Shown here: positions 43,406 to 54,221 of the stretch, piece by piece
How positions within the stretch are numbered: the first letter of the stretch is position 1
How the letters are laid out: each line of letters begins with the position of its first letter
NCBI GenBank assembly: GCA_022824365.1
Contig: JAJEAA010000029.1
Coordinates: forward strand, 186,001 to 250,000
From: Anaerolineae bacterium
Lineage (GTDB): Bacteria > Chloroflexota > Anaerolineae > Aggregatilineales > Phototrophicaceae
Length of the DNA: 64,000 nt
Direction of reading: 5' to 3'
Made by a program: the position numbers and the translations under genes
Notes under the pieces: generated by a model
What the model was told of the DNA's origin: nothing
The model's database searches: none
What the model saw: the letters and a program-made list of their open reading frames with translations, nothing else

Positions 43406-44645
43406 TATCTTGGTATTCGCCAAATATAACCACGGCATTATGCCCGCCAAACCCAAAGGCGTTTGACATGGCATTACGAATTTGGTGGCGGATCCCTACC
43501 TTTGGCACGTAGTTTAAATCGCAAACCGGATCCGGCTCCTCCAGATGAATCGTCGGCGGGACGAAACTCTCACGTATCGCCATAATGCAGAAGATCGCCT
43601 CAATCGCGGCGCCGCCGCCGAGCAAATGCCCGGTCATTGACTTGGTCGAACTGACTGGTATGTTATAGGCAGTTTCGCCAAGGGCGCGCTTGAGCGCGTT
43701 GGTTTCCGCAGCGTCGTTCAAAGGCGTGCTCGTGCCGTGGGCGTTGATGTAGTCAATATCTTCAGGCGCAAGCCCGGCATCGCCCAGCGCGAGTTCAACC
43801 GCCTTGGCCGCGCCTTCTCCCGTTTCCATCGGCGCCGTAATATGGTAGGCGTCAGACGTGTGCCCATATCCCATCAGCTCGGCATAAATCTTTGCCCCCC
43901 GCGCCAGGGCATGGTCCAACGCTTCAAGCACGAGGACGCCTGCGCCTTCGCCCGGCACAAAACCATCGCGGTTCAAGTCGAAAGGACGGGAGGCCGAGGC
44001 CGGGTCATCATTGCGGCTCAAGGCGGTCATATTGTTGAAGCCAGCCACGCAAAGGGGGACGATCGCCGCTTCCGACGCGCCGGCTACCATCGCCTTGGCA
44101 TCGCCCCGGCGAATAATATGCATCGCCTCGCCAATGGAATTGTTGCCGGAGGCGCAGGCAGTGACGATACAGTGATTCGGCCCGCGCAAATTGTAGACCA
44201 TCGATACTGTGCCCGAGCAGGAGTCGCTGAGAATCTTCGGGATTGCCAGCGGCTTGATGCCCCGATGACCGCGCGTGTCAATACTCTGCTGGGCCTCCAC
44301 AAAGGAGTTAATGCCGCCAACGCCTGAACCGATGATGCAGCCGACGTCATACATATTGTCGGCGTTGATCGTCAAGCCACTGTTGTCGATTGCTTGACGA
44401 CTCGCTTCTAACGCGAACTGCGCCACTCGGTCCATGCGCCTCGCCTCTTTCCGGCCGAAGAGCGAGTTCGGATCAAACTGCTTCACTTCACCCGCCAACT
44501 GATTCTGCGTGAGCGCTCGGTCATAGCGAGAAATGAAGCCGATACCATTGACGCCGGCGGAGGTGTTCGCCCAAGCATCTGCCACATTGTTGCCCGTCGG
44601 GCAGACGATGCCCATGCCGGTGATGACGACTCTTGTTTTGTCCAA
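43392..44645 (-). CDS. fabF: 3-oxoacyl-ACP synthase II
   Basis: A 417-residue condensing enzyme that elongates acyl-ACP. VVITGMGIVCPTGN is the N-terminus, VTACASGNNSIGEA holds the nucleophilic Cys, NAHGTSTPLND and KSMTGHLLGGGAAIEA the two catalytic His. The start is TTG 44645, preceded by GGAGGAG at a spacing of about 4 bp; the ORF-track start 44732 adds 29 non-family residues. Transcribed with fabH as a two-gene unit. Confidence 0.94.
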   Translation of the reverse strand: MDKTRVVITGMGIVCPTGNNVADAWANTSAGVNGIGFISRYDRALTQNQLAGEVKQFDPNSLFGRKEARRMDRVAQFALEASRQAIDNSGLTINADNMYDVGCIIGSGVGGINSFVEAQQSIDTRGHRGIKPLAIPKILSDSCSGTVSMVYNLRGPNHCIVTACASGNNSIGEAMHIIRRGDAKAMVAGASEAAIVPLCVAGFNNMTALSRNDDPASASRPFDLNRDGFVPGEGAGVLVLEALDHALARGAKIYAELMGYGHTSDAYHITAPMETGEGAAKAVELALGDAGLAPEDIDYINAHGTSTPLNDAAETNALKRALGETAYNIPVSSTKSMTGHLLGGGAAIEAIFCIMAIRESFVPPTIHLEEPDPVCDLNYVPKVGIRHQIRNAMSNAFGFGGHNAVVIFGEYQDNGNL

Positions 44646-44720
44646 GCGCTCCTCCGATTCGAGCTTTGCAGGCGCAACGACGTCACAACCATTGTAACAC
44701 CATGTCGCCGCTTCCGTTGC

Positions 44721-44749
44721 TTTACAGGCCATGCGTAGCCACCTATAAT
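44721..44749 (+). promoter_or_regulatory. Promoter of the SDR/GNAT/proC unit
   Basis: TTTACA (44721-44726), 17 bp, TATAAT (44744-44749), about 61 bp before the start at 44810. This lies in the divergent region with fabF. Confidence 0.65.
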
Positions 44750-44809
44750 ACGGACTTTAGCCTGCGTCGTGGCGGGAAAAGACGAAATTCTGGGTAGCTT
44801 AGTCAATTC

Positions 44810-45769
44810 ATGATTCTTATAACTGGCGCGACCGGACTTGTCGGGCGGGCGCTGGTGCAGCGCACAATGGCGGAAACTCTGCCCACACGCTGCCTGCTTG
44901 CCGAAGGGCGAACGCATCGCTTGCCTTGGGATACTGGCAATCCACATGCGCCCGAGGTTGTCATTGGCGCGGTCACGGACGAGCAGACATTTTTCCGCGC
45001 GGTTACCGGCTGCCATGCGGTAATCCATCTGGAGAACGCCATGTGGTGGGGCAGGCGGCGAGATCTGGAACAAGTGGAACTTGAAGGCGCCAAAACGCTG
45101 GCCGCAGTGGCGCGGGCCGCTCGCGTCGGGCGGATCATCACCCTCAGTCACTTGGGCGCCGCGCCGTCCTCGGCCTACATCTTGCATCGCGTCAAGGGCG
45201 AAGTGGAGCATATCCTGCGACACAGCGGCGTCGCCTACACCATCATCCGCAGCGGCCTCGTGTATTCGGCAGAAGACGCCTTCATAAACCACATTGCCAG
45301 CATGTTGCGCATCAACCCGGCATTCTTCCTCATGCCCGGCAGGGGCGAGACCGTCTTGCACCCCATCTATATTGACGATCTCGTGGAAGCCATTTATCGT
45401 AGCCTGAATCTTATCAGGTTGGTGGATACAACGGTAGAAATCGGCGGCGCCGAATATGTTTCTTTACGCGATCTTATGCGCACAGTCATGCGCGTGACCA
45501 ATATGCGTCGTATCCTGGTCGATATGCCGCCGTATCTGTTGCGCTGGATCACCGGCATTTACAGCCGCCTGCTTCCGCGCTCGCTAATGACCAATCAATG
45601 GCTCGATATTCTGGCGGCAAATCGCACTGCTCCGCTCGGCAATACCTACGATTATTTTGGTTTTCAGCCGCGGCGCTTTGAAGAGACCCTGCTGACATAC
45701 CTGCCGCAAAGGCGCCATTTTGTCGCCTCCTTGCGGGGCACATTCCGCCGTCGGCCACGCGCCGCTTGA
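44810..45769 (+). CDS. Atypical SDR (NAD(P)-dependent epimerase/NmrA-like, complex I NDUFA9 type)
   Basis: A 319-residue Rossmann protein. LITGATGLVGRAL is the nucleotide-binding glycine motif (TGATGxVG), then HLENAMWWGRRRDL and the YILHRVKGEVEHIL region with K and Y, then TIIRSGLVY and LHPIYIDDLVEAI, typical of extended/atypical SDRs related to NDUFA9 and sugar epimerases. The C-terminus is basic. It might act as an NAD(P)H-binding chaperone or a reductase; no substrate can be given. The first gene of a three-gene unit with GNAT and proC. Confidence 0.82.
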   Translation: MILITGATGLVGRALVQRTMAETLPTRCLLAEGRTHRLPWDTGNPHAPEVVIGAVTDEQTFFRAVTGCHAVIHLENAMWWGRRRDLEQVELEGAKTLAAVARAARVGRIITLSHLGAAPSSAYILHRVKGEVEHILRHSGVAYTIIRSGLVYSAEDAFINHIASMLRINPAFFLMPGRGETVLHPIYIDDLVEAIYRSLNLIRLVDTTVEIGGAEYVSLRDLMRTVMRVTNMRRILVDMPPYLLRWITGIYSRLLPRSLMTNQWLDILAANRTAPLGNTYDYFGFQPRRFEETLLTYLPQRRHFVASLRGTFRRRPRAA

Positions 45770-45785
45770 TCGACCGGATATCGAT

Positions 45786-46670
45786 ATGGACGAAATACGA
45801 ATCGAGCGCCTGCTACAACGAGAGCAGCATGATCAAGCGGTGGAGCTGCAAAAAAACTATTGGGGCGACGACGCCGGCAACCTCGTCCCCCGACACATGC
45901 TGCATTCCATTGCCCATTACGGCGGTCATATCATCGGCGCCTATCACGGCCAGCAGCTTGTCGGTTTCGTCATGGGTTTCATCGGCGCCGATATCGACAT
46001 CGACCACCAAGATGCGCGTCCGGCCATGGCTAACTTGTTGATCATGTCGAAACGCATGCTCGTGCTGCCACAGTTCCGCGGCCGGAATATCGGCTTTCGC
46101 CTGAAGATGGCTCAGCGCGATATCGCCCTCAAGCAAGCTATTCGGTTGGTAACCTGGACGGTTGACCCCATGCTGTCGGCGAACGCTCATCTCAATATTC
46201 GCAAGCTGGGCGGCGTCATTCAACGCTTTTCAGCCAATTACTTCGGCCTGGACGAGCCAGACAGCCTGCGAGCCGATCGCCTGTTTGTCGACTGGTGGGT
46301 GACGCATCGGCGGGTCAAAGAGCGCGCCCGGGGCAAGGGCAGCAAACTGACGCTGAGGCAGTACTTCGATGTCAATGCGCCGATCGTCAATCGCGCTGAA
46401 ACGAAGGGACCGTGGCTGCAGCCGCGGTCAATGACCGACGTCCCCAATTCGACATTCGCGCTTGTGGAAATCCCGGCCGATTTCCGCCAGTTCGAAGTTT
46501 CTGAGCGCGGCCTCGCCGACGACTGGCGCTATCATATTCGCGATGTTTTTAGCCGGATGTTTGCCGCTGGCTATATCGTCACCGACTTTGTCTCCGACCA
46601 TTACGACGGTCGCCGCCGCTCCTTCTACCTGCTCAGCCATCATTTTGATAATAACTATCGAAAGAATTAA
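45786..46670 (+). CDS. GNAT-family acetyltransferase (COG3375-like)
   Basis: A 294-residue protein whose N-terminal 150 residues are a GNAT domain: RLLQREQHDQAVELQ, LVGFVMGFIGAD (strand 4) and LPQFRGRNIGFRLKMAQRD, the acetyl-CoA-binding Q/RxxGxG/A loop variant. The second half (YFGLDEPDSLRADRLFVDWWV) is typical of the COG3375 group, for which no substrate is established. Start at 45786 instead of 45720 places it 16 bp after the SDR gene. Confidence 0.8.
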   Translation: MDEIRIERLLQREQHDQAVELQKNYWGDDAGNLVPRHMLHSIAHYGGHIIGAYHGQQLVGFVMGFIGADIDIDHQDARPAMANLLIMSKRMLVLPQFRGRNIGFRLKMAQRDIALKQAIRLVTWTVDPMLSANAHLNIRKLGGVIQRFSANYFGLDEPDSLRADRLFVDWWVTHRRVKERARGKGSKLTLRQYFDVNAPIVNRAETKGPWLQPRSMTDVPNSTFALVEIPADFRQFEVSERGLADDWRYHIRDVFSRMFAAGYIVTDFVSDHYDGRRRSFYLLSHHFDNNYRKN

Positions 46671-46679
46671 GGTGTGACT

Positions 46680-47495
46680 ATGGCTTTCAATGGTGAAACG
46701 ATTGCATTTGTCGGCGCCGGCGTTATGGGCGAAGCGATGATCAAAGGCTTGCTGCATCAGGAATTGTTGCAGCCGACCCACATCGTCGCCTCTGATCCAC
46801 GGGCGGAGCATCTCGAGACTCTGCGCGAGCGCTACGACATTCGAGTTACAACCGACAATGTGGAAGCGGCGCGCGGCTCCGATGTCTTGGTCCTGTCCGT
46901 CAAACCGCAAGTGATGAGCAAGGTCCTGCCCGAGCTTCGCGGTCATGTCGATGGCGTTCGCTTGATCGTCAGCATCGTCGCCGGCGTGCCGCTCAAGACC
47001 ATCGCGGACAGCTTGCTAAATGTTCGAGTGGTGCGGTCCATGCCCAATACCCCCGGGCAGATCGGCCAAGGCATAACCGTTTGGGCGGCCTCGCCCGAAG
47101 TTGGTGGCGACCAGCGCAAACAGGCGGAAATCCTCCTGGGCGCGCTCGGCCAACACATATATGCCAGTGACGAGAGCTTTCTCGATATGGCAACGGCGCT
47201 CAGTGGTTCCGGACCCGCCTACGTCTTCATGTTCATGGAAGCCATGGTTGATGCCGGCGTCCACATGGGTTTCGCCCGCCGCGATGCCGAAAAGCTGGTG
47301 ACGCAGACCTTGCTCGGCTCCGTCCTCTACGCCCAGCAATCGGGATTGCATCCGGCGCAACTGCGCAACCAGGTGACGAGCCCGGGCGGCACAACGGCGG
47401 CCGCCTTGCACGAGATGGAAAAAGGCGGCCTGCGCACTGTGCTGTCCGAAGGCGTCTGGGCCGCATATCGGCGGTCTCAGGCTCTGGGACAATAA
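46680..47495 (+). CDS. proC: Pyrroline-5-carboxylate reductase
   Basis: A 271-residue NAD(P)H enzyme for the last step of proline synthesis. TIAFVGAGVMGEAMIKGLL is the dinucleotide fold, LVLSVKPQVM the second block, RVVRSMPNTPGQIGQG the substrate region, and ALSGSGPAYVFMFMEAMVDAGV plus QVTSPGGTTAAALHEME the C-terminal signature. ATG 46680 has AAGG 7 bp upstream; GTG 46674 is less likely. It ends the SDR-GNAT-proC run. Confidence 0.95.
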   Translation: MAFNGETIAFVGAGVMGEAMIKGLLHQELLQPTHIVASDPRAEHLETLRERYDIRVTTDNVEAARGSDVLVLSVKPQVMSKVLPELRGHVDGVRLIVSIVAGVPLKTIADSLLNVRVVRSMPNTPGQIGQGITVWAASPEVGGDQRKQAEILLGALGQHIYASDESFLDMATALSGSGPAYVFMFMEAMVDAGVHMGFARRDAEKLVTQTLLGSVLYAQQSGLHPAQLRNQVTSPGGTTAAALHEMEKGGLRTVLSEGVWAAYRRSQALGQ

Positions 47496-47647
47496 GATGG
47501 CTTGCGGATCCTGATGAACGCTTTGCGTTTCGCCCGTTGCCGCCACGCTAATGTCTTGGGAAGATTAGAGGGCAAGGTGATCTGGAACCGGAAACTTGCG
47601 CCCGTAAAGGACAAGATTTCTGCCGAAAGAATCCGTTTGTGAAATAA

Positions 47648-47676
47648 TGGACAAGCCCCGTTATCTACGCTACAAT
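47648..47676 (+). promoter_or_regulatory. Promoter of the atpAGDC operon
   Basis: TGGACA (47648-47653), 17 bp, TACAAT (47671-47676), about 147 bp upstream of atpA. It lies in the 327-bp gap between proC and atpA. The rest of that gap has no ORF worth calling, no clear terminator and a 5' leader of about 140 bases. Confidence 0.65.
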
Positions 47677-47822
47677 TGACTGGATTCAGCGGAATAGGCC
47701 AATTGATCGCTGCCGCAGGGCACAGGCGATGGGATGAGCAAAGTTCTTTCCGCATAAACATTAGACGACATTAGATTATTGCCAGACCCGAATTTGCTTA
47801 AGCTGAGGCAAGGAGCCTGCGA

Positions 47823-49328
47823 ATGGCAGACAATATCTACGAATCTATTTTGGAGCAGATAAAAGATATCGAGCTTGGCCAGCTCGAATCGGTCGAAGTC
47901 GGCTATGTCGAAGAAGTCGGCGACGGCATCGCCCGCGTCTCCGGCTTGGACAGGGTCCGCTATAACGAATTGGTGCAGTTTGACAATGGCGTCGCCGGGA
48001 TCGCCTTCAACCTGGAGAAAGACAATGTCGGCGTCATCATCATGGGCGCCTACGATGACATTCAGGAAGGCGACACCGTCAGCGCGCTCGGGCGAATCGC
48101 TTCTGTCCCAGTTGGTATGGGACTGGTCGGTCGCGTCGTCAACGCCCTGGGCCAGCCTATCGACGGCCGCGGACCGGTTCAGTTCGACGAATATTACAAC
48201 ATTGAGCGCATCGCCCCCGGCGTGATGGAACGCCGCAGCGTCGATCGCCCCGTGCAGACCGGCATCCTGGCCATCGACACCATGATCCCCATCGGCCGTG
48301 GCCAGCGCGAGTTGATCATCGGCGATCGTCAGACTGGCAAGACCGCCTTGGCGCTTGACACCATCGTCAATCAAAAAGGCGAAGACATGTATTGCATCTA
48401 TGTCGCCATTGGCAAGCGGCGTGGCGAAGTGGCGCGCATCCGCGAAACACTCGAACGCGAAGGCGCCATGGAGTACACGACCCTGGTTGTCGCCTCCGCT
48501 TCCGATGCCGCCGCGCTGCAGTATCTTTCGCCGTATTCAGGCTGCGCTATCGGCGAGTGGTTCATGGAAAACGGCAAGGACGCCCTGGTCATCTATGACG
48601 ACCTTTCCAAGCACGCCAACGCCTATCGCCAGGTCTCTCTGCTGATGCGCCGCCCGCCGGGGCGCGAAGCCTTCCCTGGAGATGTCTTTTATTTGCACAG
48701 CCGCTTGCTGGAGCGCGCCGCCCAATTGAGCGACGAGCGCGGCGGCGGCAGCTTGACCGCCTTACCCGTGATCGAAACCTTGCTCGGCGATGTCTCCGCC
48801 TTCATTCCCACCAACGTCATTTCCATCACCGACGGCCAGATCTACCTCGAATCCGAACTCTTCAACGCCGGCCTGCGCCCAGCATTAAACACCGGCATCA
48901 GCGTGAGCCGCGTGGGCAGCGCCGCGCAAACTCGCGTCATGAAGGATGTCGCCGGCGGCTTGAAGCTGCAAATGGCGCAATTCCGCGATTTGGCGGCTTT
49001 CGCGCAATTCGGCTCCAACCTCGATAAGGCGACGCAGCAGCAGCTTGACCGCGGCATGCGCCTCACCGAGCTTTTCAAGCAGGTCCAATATCAGACCCTC
49101 TCCCTGGACGAACAGGTCGCGCTGACCTACGCCGGCACCAGCGGCTTGACCGACGATGTGCCGGTTGAGCGTATGCTCGCCTGGAAAGAAGAATTCCTGC
49201 GCTCTTTCCGCACTCAGTTTTCGGATACCGGTGAATTCATTCGTGAGAACCGCAACGAGCGCGCCAAAGAGCAAGTACAGGAAAAACTGGATGCGGCCGT
49301 CGAAACCTTTAATGAGGCCTGGTCATAG
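47823..49328 (+). CDS. atpA: F1Fo ATP synthase subunit alpha
   Basis: A 501-residue subunit, the standard length. [15 protein letters not shown] is the N-terminal barrel, [15 protein letters not shown] the (noncatalytic) nucleotide P-loop, [21 protein letters not shown] and [11 protein letters not shown] the family blocks. It forms the alpha3beta3 head with atpD. First gene of atpAGDC; atpB, E, F and H are not upstream, where proC lies instead. GGAG-like ribosome site AAGGAG at 47809-47814. Confidence 0.97.
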   Translation: MADNIYESILEQIKDIELGQLESVEVGYVEEVGDGIARVSGLDRVRYNELVQFDNGVAGIAFNLEKDNVGVIIMGAYDDIQEGDTVSALGRIASVPVGMGLVGRVVNALGQPIDGRGPVQFDEYYNIERIAPGVMERRSVDRPVQTGILAIDTMIPIGRGQRELIIGDRQTGKTALALDTIVNQKGEDMYCIYVAIGKRRGEVARIRETLEREGAMEYTTLVVASASDAAALQYLSPYSGCAIGEWFMENGKDALVIYDDLSKHANAYRQVSLLMRRPPGREAFPGDVFYLHSRLLERAAQLSDERGGGSLTALPVIETLLGDVSAFIPTNVISITDGQIYLESELFNAGLRPALNTGISVSRVGSAAQTRVMKDVAGGLKLQMAQFRDLAAFAQFGSNLDKATQQQLDRGMRLTELFKQVQYQTLSLDEQVALTYAGTSGLTDDVPVERMLAWKEEFLRSFRTQFSDTGEFIRENRNERAKEQVQEKLDAAVETFNEAWS

Positions 49329-49360
49329 TGTCACCATCGATTGAAAAGAGGAGACACTAA

Positions 49361-50329
49361 ATGCCCACCCTCAGAGAAGTCAAGAACCGCATTCGCAGCG
49401 TCCGCAACATCACGCAGATCACGCGCGCCTTGGAGGCGGTTTCCGCCTCGCGTGTGCGTCGTGCGCAAGCTCGTGTTTTGGCCAGCCGCGCTTTCGCCGA
49501 GAAGGCCTGGGAAATCCTGGTCAATATTCAAGCGGCCAGCAAGAACCTGCCGCTCCATCCTTTGCTGACTGAGCGCGAGGAAATCAACCGCGTGATGGTG
49601 GTTGTGATCACATCCGACCGCGGCTTGGCTGGCGCTTACAACGCCAATATCCTGCGCGTCGCCCAGCGCTTCGCCACCCGGCTGGGCAAGCCTGTTGACT
49701 ACATCACGGTGGGGCGCAAGGGACGTGACTCGCTCGCCCGGCTCAATGCGAATATCGTCGCCTCCTTCACCGATATATCGGCGGAACCGAAAATTGCCGA
49801 TATATCGCCTATCGCCCGCATCGCCATTGACGCCTACCTCGGCGGCGAGGTCGACGAAGTACTGATCGCCTATACCGACTTTATCAACATGCTGGCGCAG
49901 CGTCCCGCGGTGCTCGGCTGGCTGCCCCTGACCACGCATAGTATCGCTGAACAGGTCGCGGCCGAATACGTTAAGGATGTGGCGACGGTCAGCGGCGGCA
50001 TCCAAAATTACGACTACGAACCTAACGCCGAAGCGGTTGTCGATGAGATCGTGCCTCGCTTCACCGAGTTGCAACTCTACCAGGCTCTGCTCGAAGCGCA
50101 AGCCAGCGAGCATGCCGCGCGTATGGCCGCGATGAGGAACGCCACCGACAACGCCACCCAACTGACCGCCGACCTGACTCTGCAATACAACAAAGCCCGC
50201 CAGGCGGAAATTACGGCGGAAATCCTTGATATCGTCGGCGGCGCCAACGCCTTGCAGCAAGCAATCGACAATACCGCGGATGACATTCTCAAAGCGGACA
50301 CCCTAAGAGGACAATTGCAGGACGCTTGA
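49361..50329 (+). CDS. atpG: F1Fo ATP synthase subunit gamma
   Basis: A 322-residue central stalk subunit. LREVKNRIRSVRNITQITRALEAVSASRVRRAQ is (in sections) the N-terminal helix, and SDRGLAGAYNANILR and EHAARMAAMRNATDNA, then LTLQYNKARQAEITAEI at the C-terminal helix, are conserved. It is about 30 residues longer than the E. coli subunit, mostly in the Rossmann-like middle. Between atpA and atpD, with a GAGGA ribosome site. Confidence 0.95.
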   Translation: MPTLREVKNRIRSVRNITQITRALEAVSASRVRRAQARVLASRAFAEKAWEILVNIQAASKNLPLHPLLTEREEINRVMVVVITSDRGLAGAYNANILRVAQRFATRLGKPVDYITVGRKGRDSLARLNANIVASFTDISAEPKIADISPIARIAIDAYLGGEVDEVLIAYTDFINMLAQRPAVLGWLPLTTHSIAEQVAAEYVKDVATVSGGIQNYDYEPNAEAVVDEIVPRFTELQLYQALLEAQASEHAARMAAMRNATDNATQLTADLTLQYNKARQAEITAEILDIVGGANALQQAIDNTADDILKADTLRGQLQDA

Positions 50330-50362
50330 GCCGGACGCTCGGCGCCTGTGAGACTGACATAA

Positions 50363-51778
<1,416 letters not shown>

Positions 51779-51787
51779 GAGGTGATC

Positions 51788-52240
51788 ATGCCGATTCATA
51801 TCGAGCTGGTCACGCAGGAACAGAAAATCTTCGACGAACCGGAAGCGGATATTATTATTGTGCCCGCTGTCGAGGGGGAGATGGGTGTCTTGCCTAATCA
51901 TGCCCCGGTTTTGACTACCCTTACCTTCGGCGAGTTGGTCGTGCGCAAAGGCGAGGCGGAAGAGCGCTTCGCCATCTACGGCGGCGTCGTCGATGTGCGC
52001 CCCGATAAAGTGGTTGTCCTCGCCGATCTTGCCGAGTCCTCCTATGCCCTGGACCTGGAAAGGGCGCAAGAAGCGCGCGATCAGGCTCGCGAAGTGCTGG
52101 AACAAGGTCCTCCCGATGCCATCAATCGCGAAGCCGAATTGGCGCTCCGTCGCGCGAACCTGGCTCTGCGTATTAGCCAGAAAATCCGGGGCCGCGGCTC
52201 CGCAATTCGTATTATCGACGAGCACAGCGACGAGGTCTGA
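51788..52240 (+). CDS. atpC: F1Fo ATP synthase subunit epsilon
   Basis: A 150-residue subunit of the central stalk. The N-terminal beta-sandwich has VTQEQKIFDEPEADIIIVPAVEGEMGVLPNHAP; the C-terminal two helices (about 95-135, QEARDQAREVLE, ALRRANLALRISQKI) can act as the inhibitory arm. ATG 51788 has AGGAGG 5 bp upstream; the ORF-track GTG 51782 overlaps it. It closes the operon before a terminator. Confidence 0.93.
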   Translation: MPIHIELVTQEQKIFDEPEADIIIVPAVEGEMGVLPNHAPVLTTLTFGELVVRKGEAEERFAIYGGVVDVRPDKVVVLADLAESSYALDLERAQEARDQAREVLEQGPPDAINREAELALRRANLALRISQKIRGRGSAIRIIDEHSDEV

Positions 52241-52279
52241 GATCTCAACGCTATCTGCCATACACTTCTACATTCCTGC

Positions 52280-52315
52280 GCCCGGCACTGCTTTTGTAGT
52301 CCGGGCTTTCATTTT
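52280..52315 (+). terminator. Rho-independent terminator of the atp operon
   Basis: GCCCGG (52280-52285) and CCGGGC (52301-52306) form the stem, extended by an inner ACT/AGT pairing, followed by TTTCATTTT. It separates atpC from the mreB-like gene. Confidence 0.7.
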
Positions 52316-52363
52316 GCAGTAAAATATCCCTAGCGTTCATAGCTAGCTTCATCGGTGAGAAGC

Positions 52364-53380
52364 ATGCCTCGCTTTGGAAAACAGCTCGGCGTCGACCTCG
52401 GCACCATCAACGTTCTCATCTACGATAGCGGCCGCATCGTTCTGCAGGAGCCCTCCCTCGTCGCCTTATTGGCGGAAGAAGAGCGCATCGTCGACTTCGG
52501 CAACCCCGCGCGTGAAATGCTGGGCCGCGTGGATGATGAAGATATTCAAGTTATGCGTCCGCTGCAAAACGGGGTCATAGCCGATTACGAAGTCACCGAA
52601 GCCATGCTTGAGTATTTCTTTAGCCGCATCGCGGGTCGCTTGCGCTTGTTCCGTCCGTCCGTCATGGTCGCTGTGCCCTATGGCGCGACCAGCGTCGAGA
52701 AACGCGCGGTCCGCGAGGCGATCCTGGCGGCCGGCGCTCGCGAAGTTCAGTTGATATGGGAGCCGCTGGCAGCGGCGCTTGGCGCTGGCTTGCCGGTGAG
52801 CACGCCAGCTGGCGGCATGGTCGTCAACATCGGCGGCGGCATCACAGAAGCGGCAGTGTTGACGATGAACAACATCGTACGGGCGGAGAGCGGACGAGTC
52901 GGCGGCTTGCGCCTGGATGAGGGCATCGTCAGTTATGTTCGCCGCAAGTACAATTTGACGATGGGCCAACCCACCGCCGAGTCAGTCAAAATCCAGATCG
53001 GCGCTGCTGTCGATCAACCACAAGAATTGGCGATGGAAATCCAGGGCCGCGACAATGTTTCAGGCCTGCCTCGTACCGTGCGAATTACCACCGGCGAAGT
53101 CGTTGAGGCGCTCGACGAATCTCTCGGTCAAATCGCCACCGTGGTGAAGAACGTGCTGTCTACGACTCCGCCGGAACTCTCCTCCGATATTATCGATCGC
53201 GGCATTGTGCTTTCCGGCGGCGGCGCCCTTCTGCGCGGCGTCGATGCTTACTTGACGCGGGAAACCGGCGTGCCGGTCTATCAAGCTGATAATCCGCTTA
53301 TCAATGTGGTCGTCGGTTGCGGCAGGGCAATGGAAGACCCGGCGATATTGCGCCGGCTGGCGCAGACCAACTATTACTAA
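52364..53380 (+). CDS. MreB/Mbl-like actin-family protein
   Basis: A 338-residue bacterial actin. QLGVDLGTINVLIY is phosphate loop 1, VVNIGGGITEAAVLT phosphate loop 2, and GIVLSGGGALLRGVDAYL the adenosine motif; VMVAVPYGATSVEKRAV matches MreB. Usual MreB loops are DLGTANTLIY and DIGGGTTEVAV, so both are slightly changed. It would polymerise under the membrane and guide wall synthesis. mreC/mreD are absent. It converges with rex. ATG 52364 is likely rather than GTG 52355. Confidence 0.88.
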   Translation: MPRFGKQLGVDLGTINVLIYDSGRIVLQEPSLVALLAEEERIVDFGNPAREMLGRVDDEDIQVMRPLQNGVIADYEVTEAMLEYFFSRIAGRLRLFRPSVMVAVPYGATSVEKRAVREAILAAGAREVQLIWEPLAAALGAGLPVSTPAGGMVVNIGGGITEAAVLTMNNIVRAESGRVGGLRLDEGIVSYVRRKYNLTMGQPTAESVKIQIGAAVDQPQELAMEIQGRDNVSGLPRTVRITTGEVVEALDESLGQIATVVKNVLSTTPPELSSDIIDRGIVLSGGGALLRGVDAYLTRETGVPVYQADNPLINVVVGCGRAMEDPAILRRLAQTNYY

Positions 53381-53398
53381 AGCACCAGCGGCTGCGTC

Positions 53399-54025
53399 CT
53401 ACAAGTAATAGGTCATATGCTGCAGGTGCGTCACCGGGTCAATATACTGGATCTGAACAGTCTCCGGCACGTTAATGTTGATTGGCGCGTAGTTCAGGAT
53501 CGCCTTCACGCCAGCCTCTACCAGTTGATCCGCCACCGTCTGCGCGTGTTCCGCCGGCACCGCCAGCATCGCAATCTTGATGCCGTCTTTGCGGATCGTC
53601 TCGCTCATTTCGCTGACGGGAAGCACTACAAACGCGCCTATGCGCTGCCCGACTTTATCCGGGCTGATGTCGAATAAATGAGCGATACGGAACCCGCGAT
53701 CCTGAAAGCCGCGATAATGAGAGATCGCGCTGCCGAGGTTGCCCGCGCCGACTACCGCTACCATCCATTCTTGATTGACCTGCAGCACAGCCTGCAAGCG
53801 CTCTATGAGGAACTCTATCTGATATCCCGTTCCTTGCTTGCCGAAGCCGCCAAAGTGCGACAGGTCCTTGCGGATCTGAGCCGAGCTGATATCCAGCCGC
53901 CGTCCCAATTCATGCGACGAGGTAACTTGCTTGCTTTCTTGTTGCAATCGCGTGAGCGCGCGCAAATACAGGGGCAGTCGCCCGATGACAATATCTGGAA
54001 TAGTCGATGTTGATACGCTTGACAT
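53399..54025 (-). CDS. rex: Redox-sensing transcriptional repressor Rex
   Basis: A 208-residue repressor. The N-terminal winged helix (IPDIVIGRLPLYLRALTRL, SSHELGRRLDISSAQIRKDLSHFGGFGKQGTGY) is highly typical of Rex. The Rossmann domain starts at VAVVGAGNLGSAI and binds NADH/NAD+; a high NADH ratio releases Rex from DNA. The upstream region has a Rex-like operator 25 bp before the start, implying autoregulation. Rex usually controls fermentation and respiration genes. Confidence 0.95.
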   Translation of the reverse strand: MSSVSTSTIPDIVIGRLPLYLRALTRLQQESKQVTSSHELGRRLDISSAQIRKDLSHFGGFGKQGTGYQIEFLIERLQAVLQVNQEWMVAVVGAGNLGSAISHYRGFQDRGFRIAHLFDISPDKVGQRIGAFVVLPVSEMSETIRKDGIKIAMLAVPAEHAQTVADQLVEAGVKAILNYAPININVPETVQIQYIDPVTHLQHMTYYL

Positions 54026-54049
54026 CGATACTGATCCGCGAAGAGAAGT

Positions 54050-54067
54050 TTGTGAAACTTTCTACAA
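54050..54067. promoter_or_regulatory. Candidate Rex operator
   Basis: TTGTGAAACTTTCTACAA matches the known Rex site TTGTGAA-N4-TTCACAA at 12 of 14 arm positions. It lies 24 bp upstream of the rex start, between rex and the divergent GbsR-like gene. Confidence 0.65.
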
Positions 54068-54221
54068 TCATCATCTTACCACCCTCCACAAATCCACGCC
54101 ATAGAATCCTTCCTCGCCCGCTTCCGGTGAGGGTAGGTCATAGCCTCCTGCTTGATAGCCGATTGCCGCGATGTTAAACTGATGTGGCAATACAAACCGC
54201 GCTCACTTTCCATAGGCTTTT

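Noticed and set aside
44483-45361. 292-residue minus-strand ORF
   Set aside because: It overlaps the start of fabF in another frame and the SDR gene in antisense; composition is unlike a real protein.
52294-52325. Promoter for the mreB-like gene (TTGTAG and TAAAAT)
   Set aside because: The spacer is 20 bp, too long for a normal sigma70 promoter, and TTGTAG lies within the terminator hairpin.
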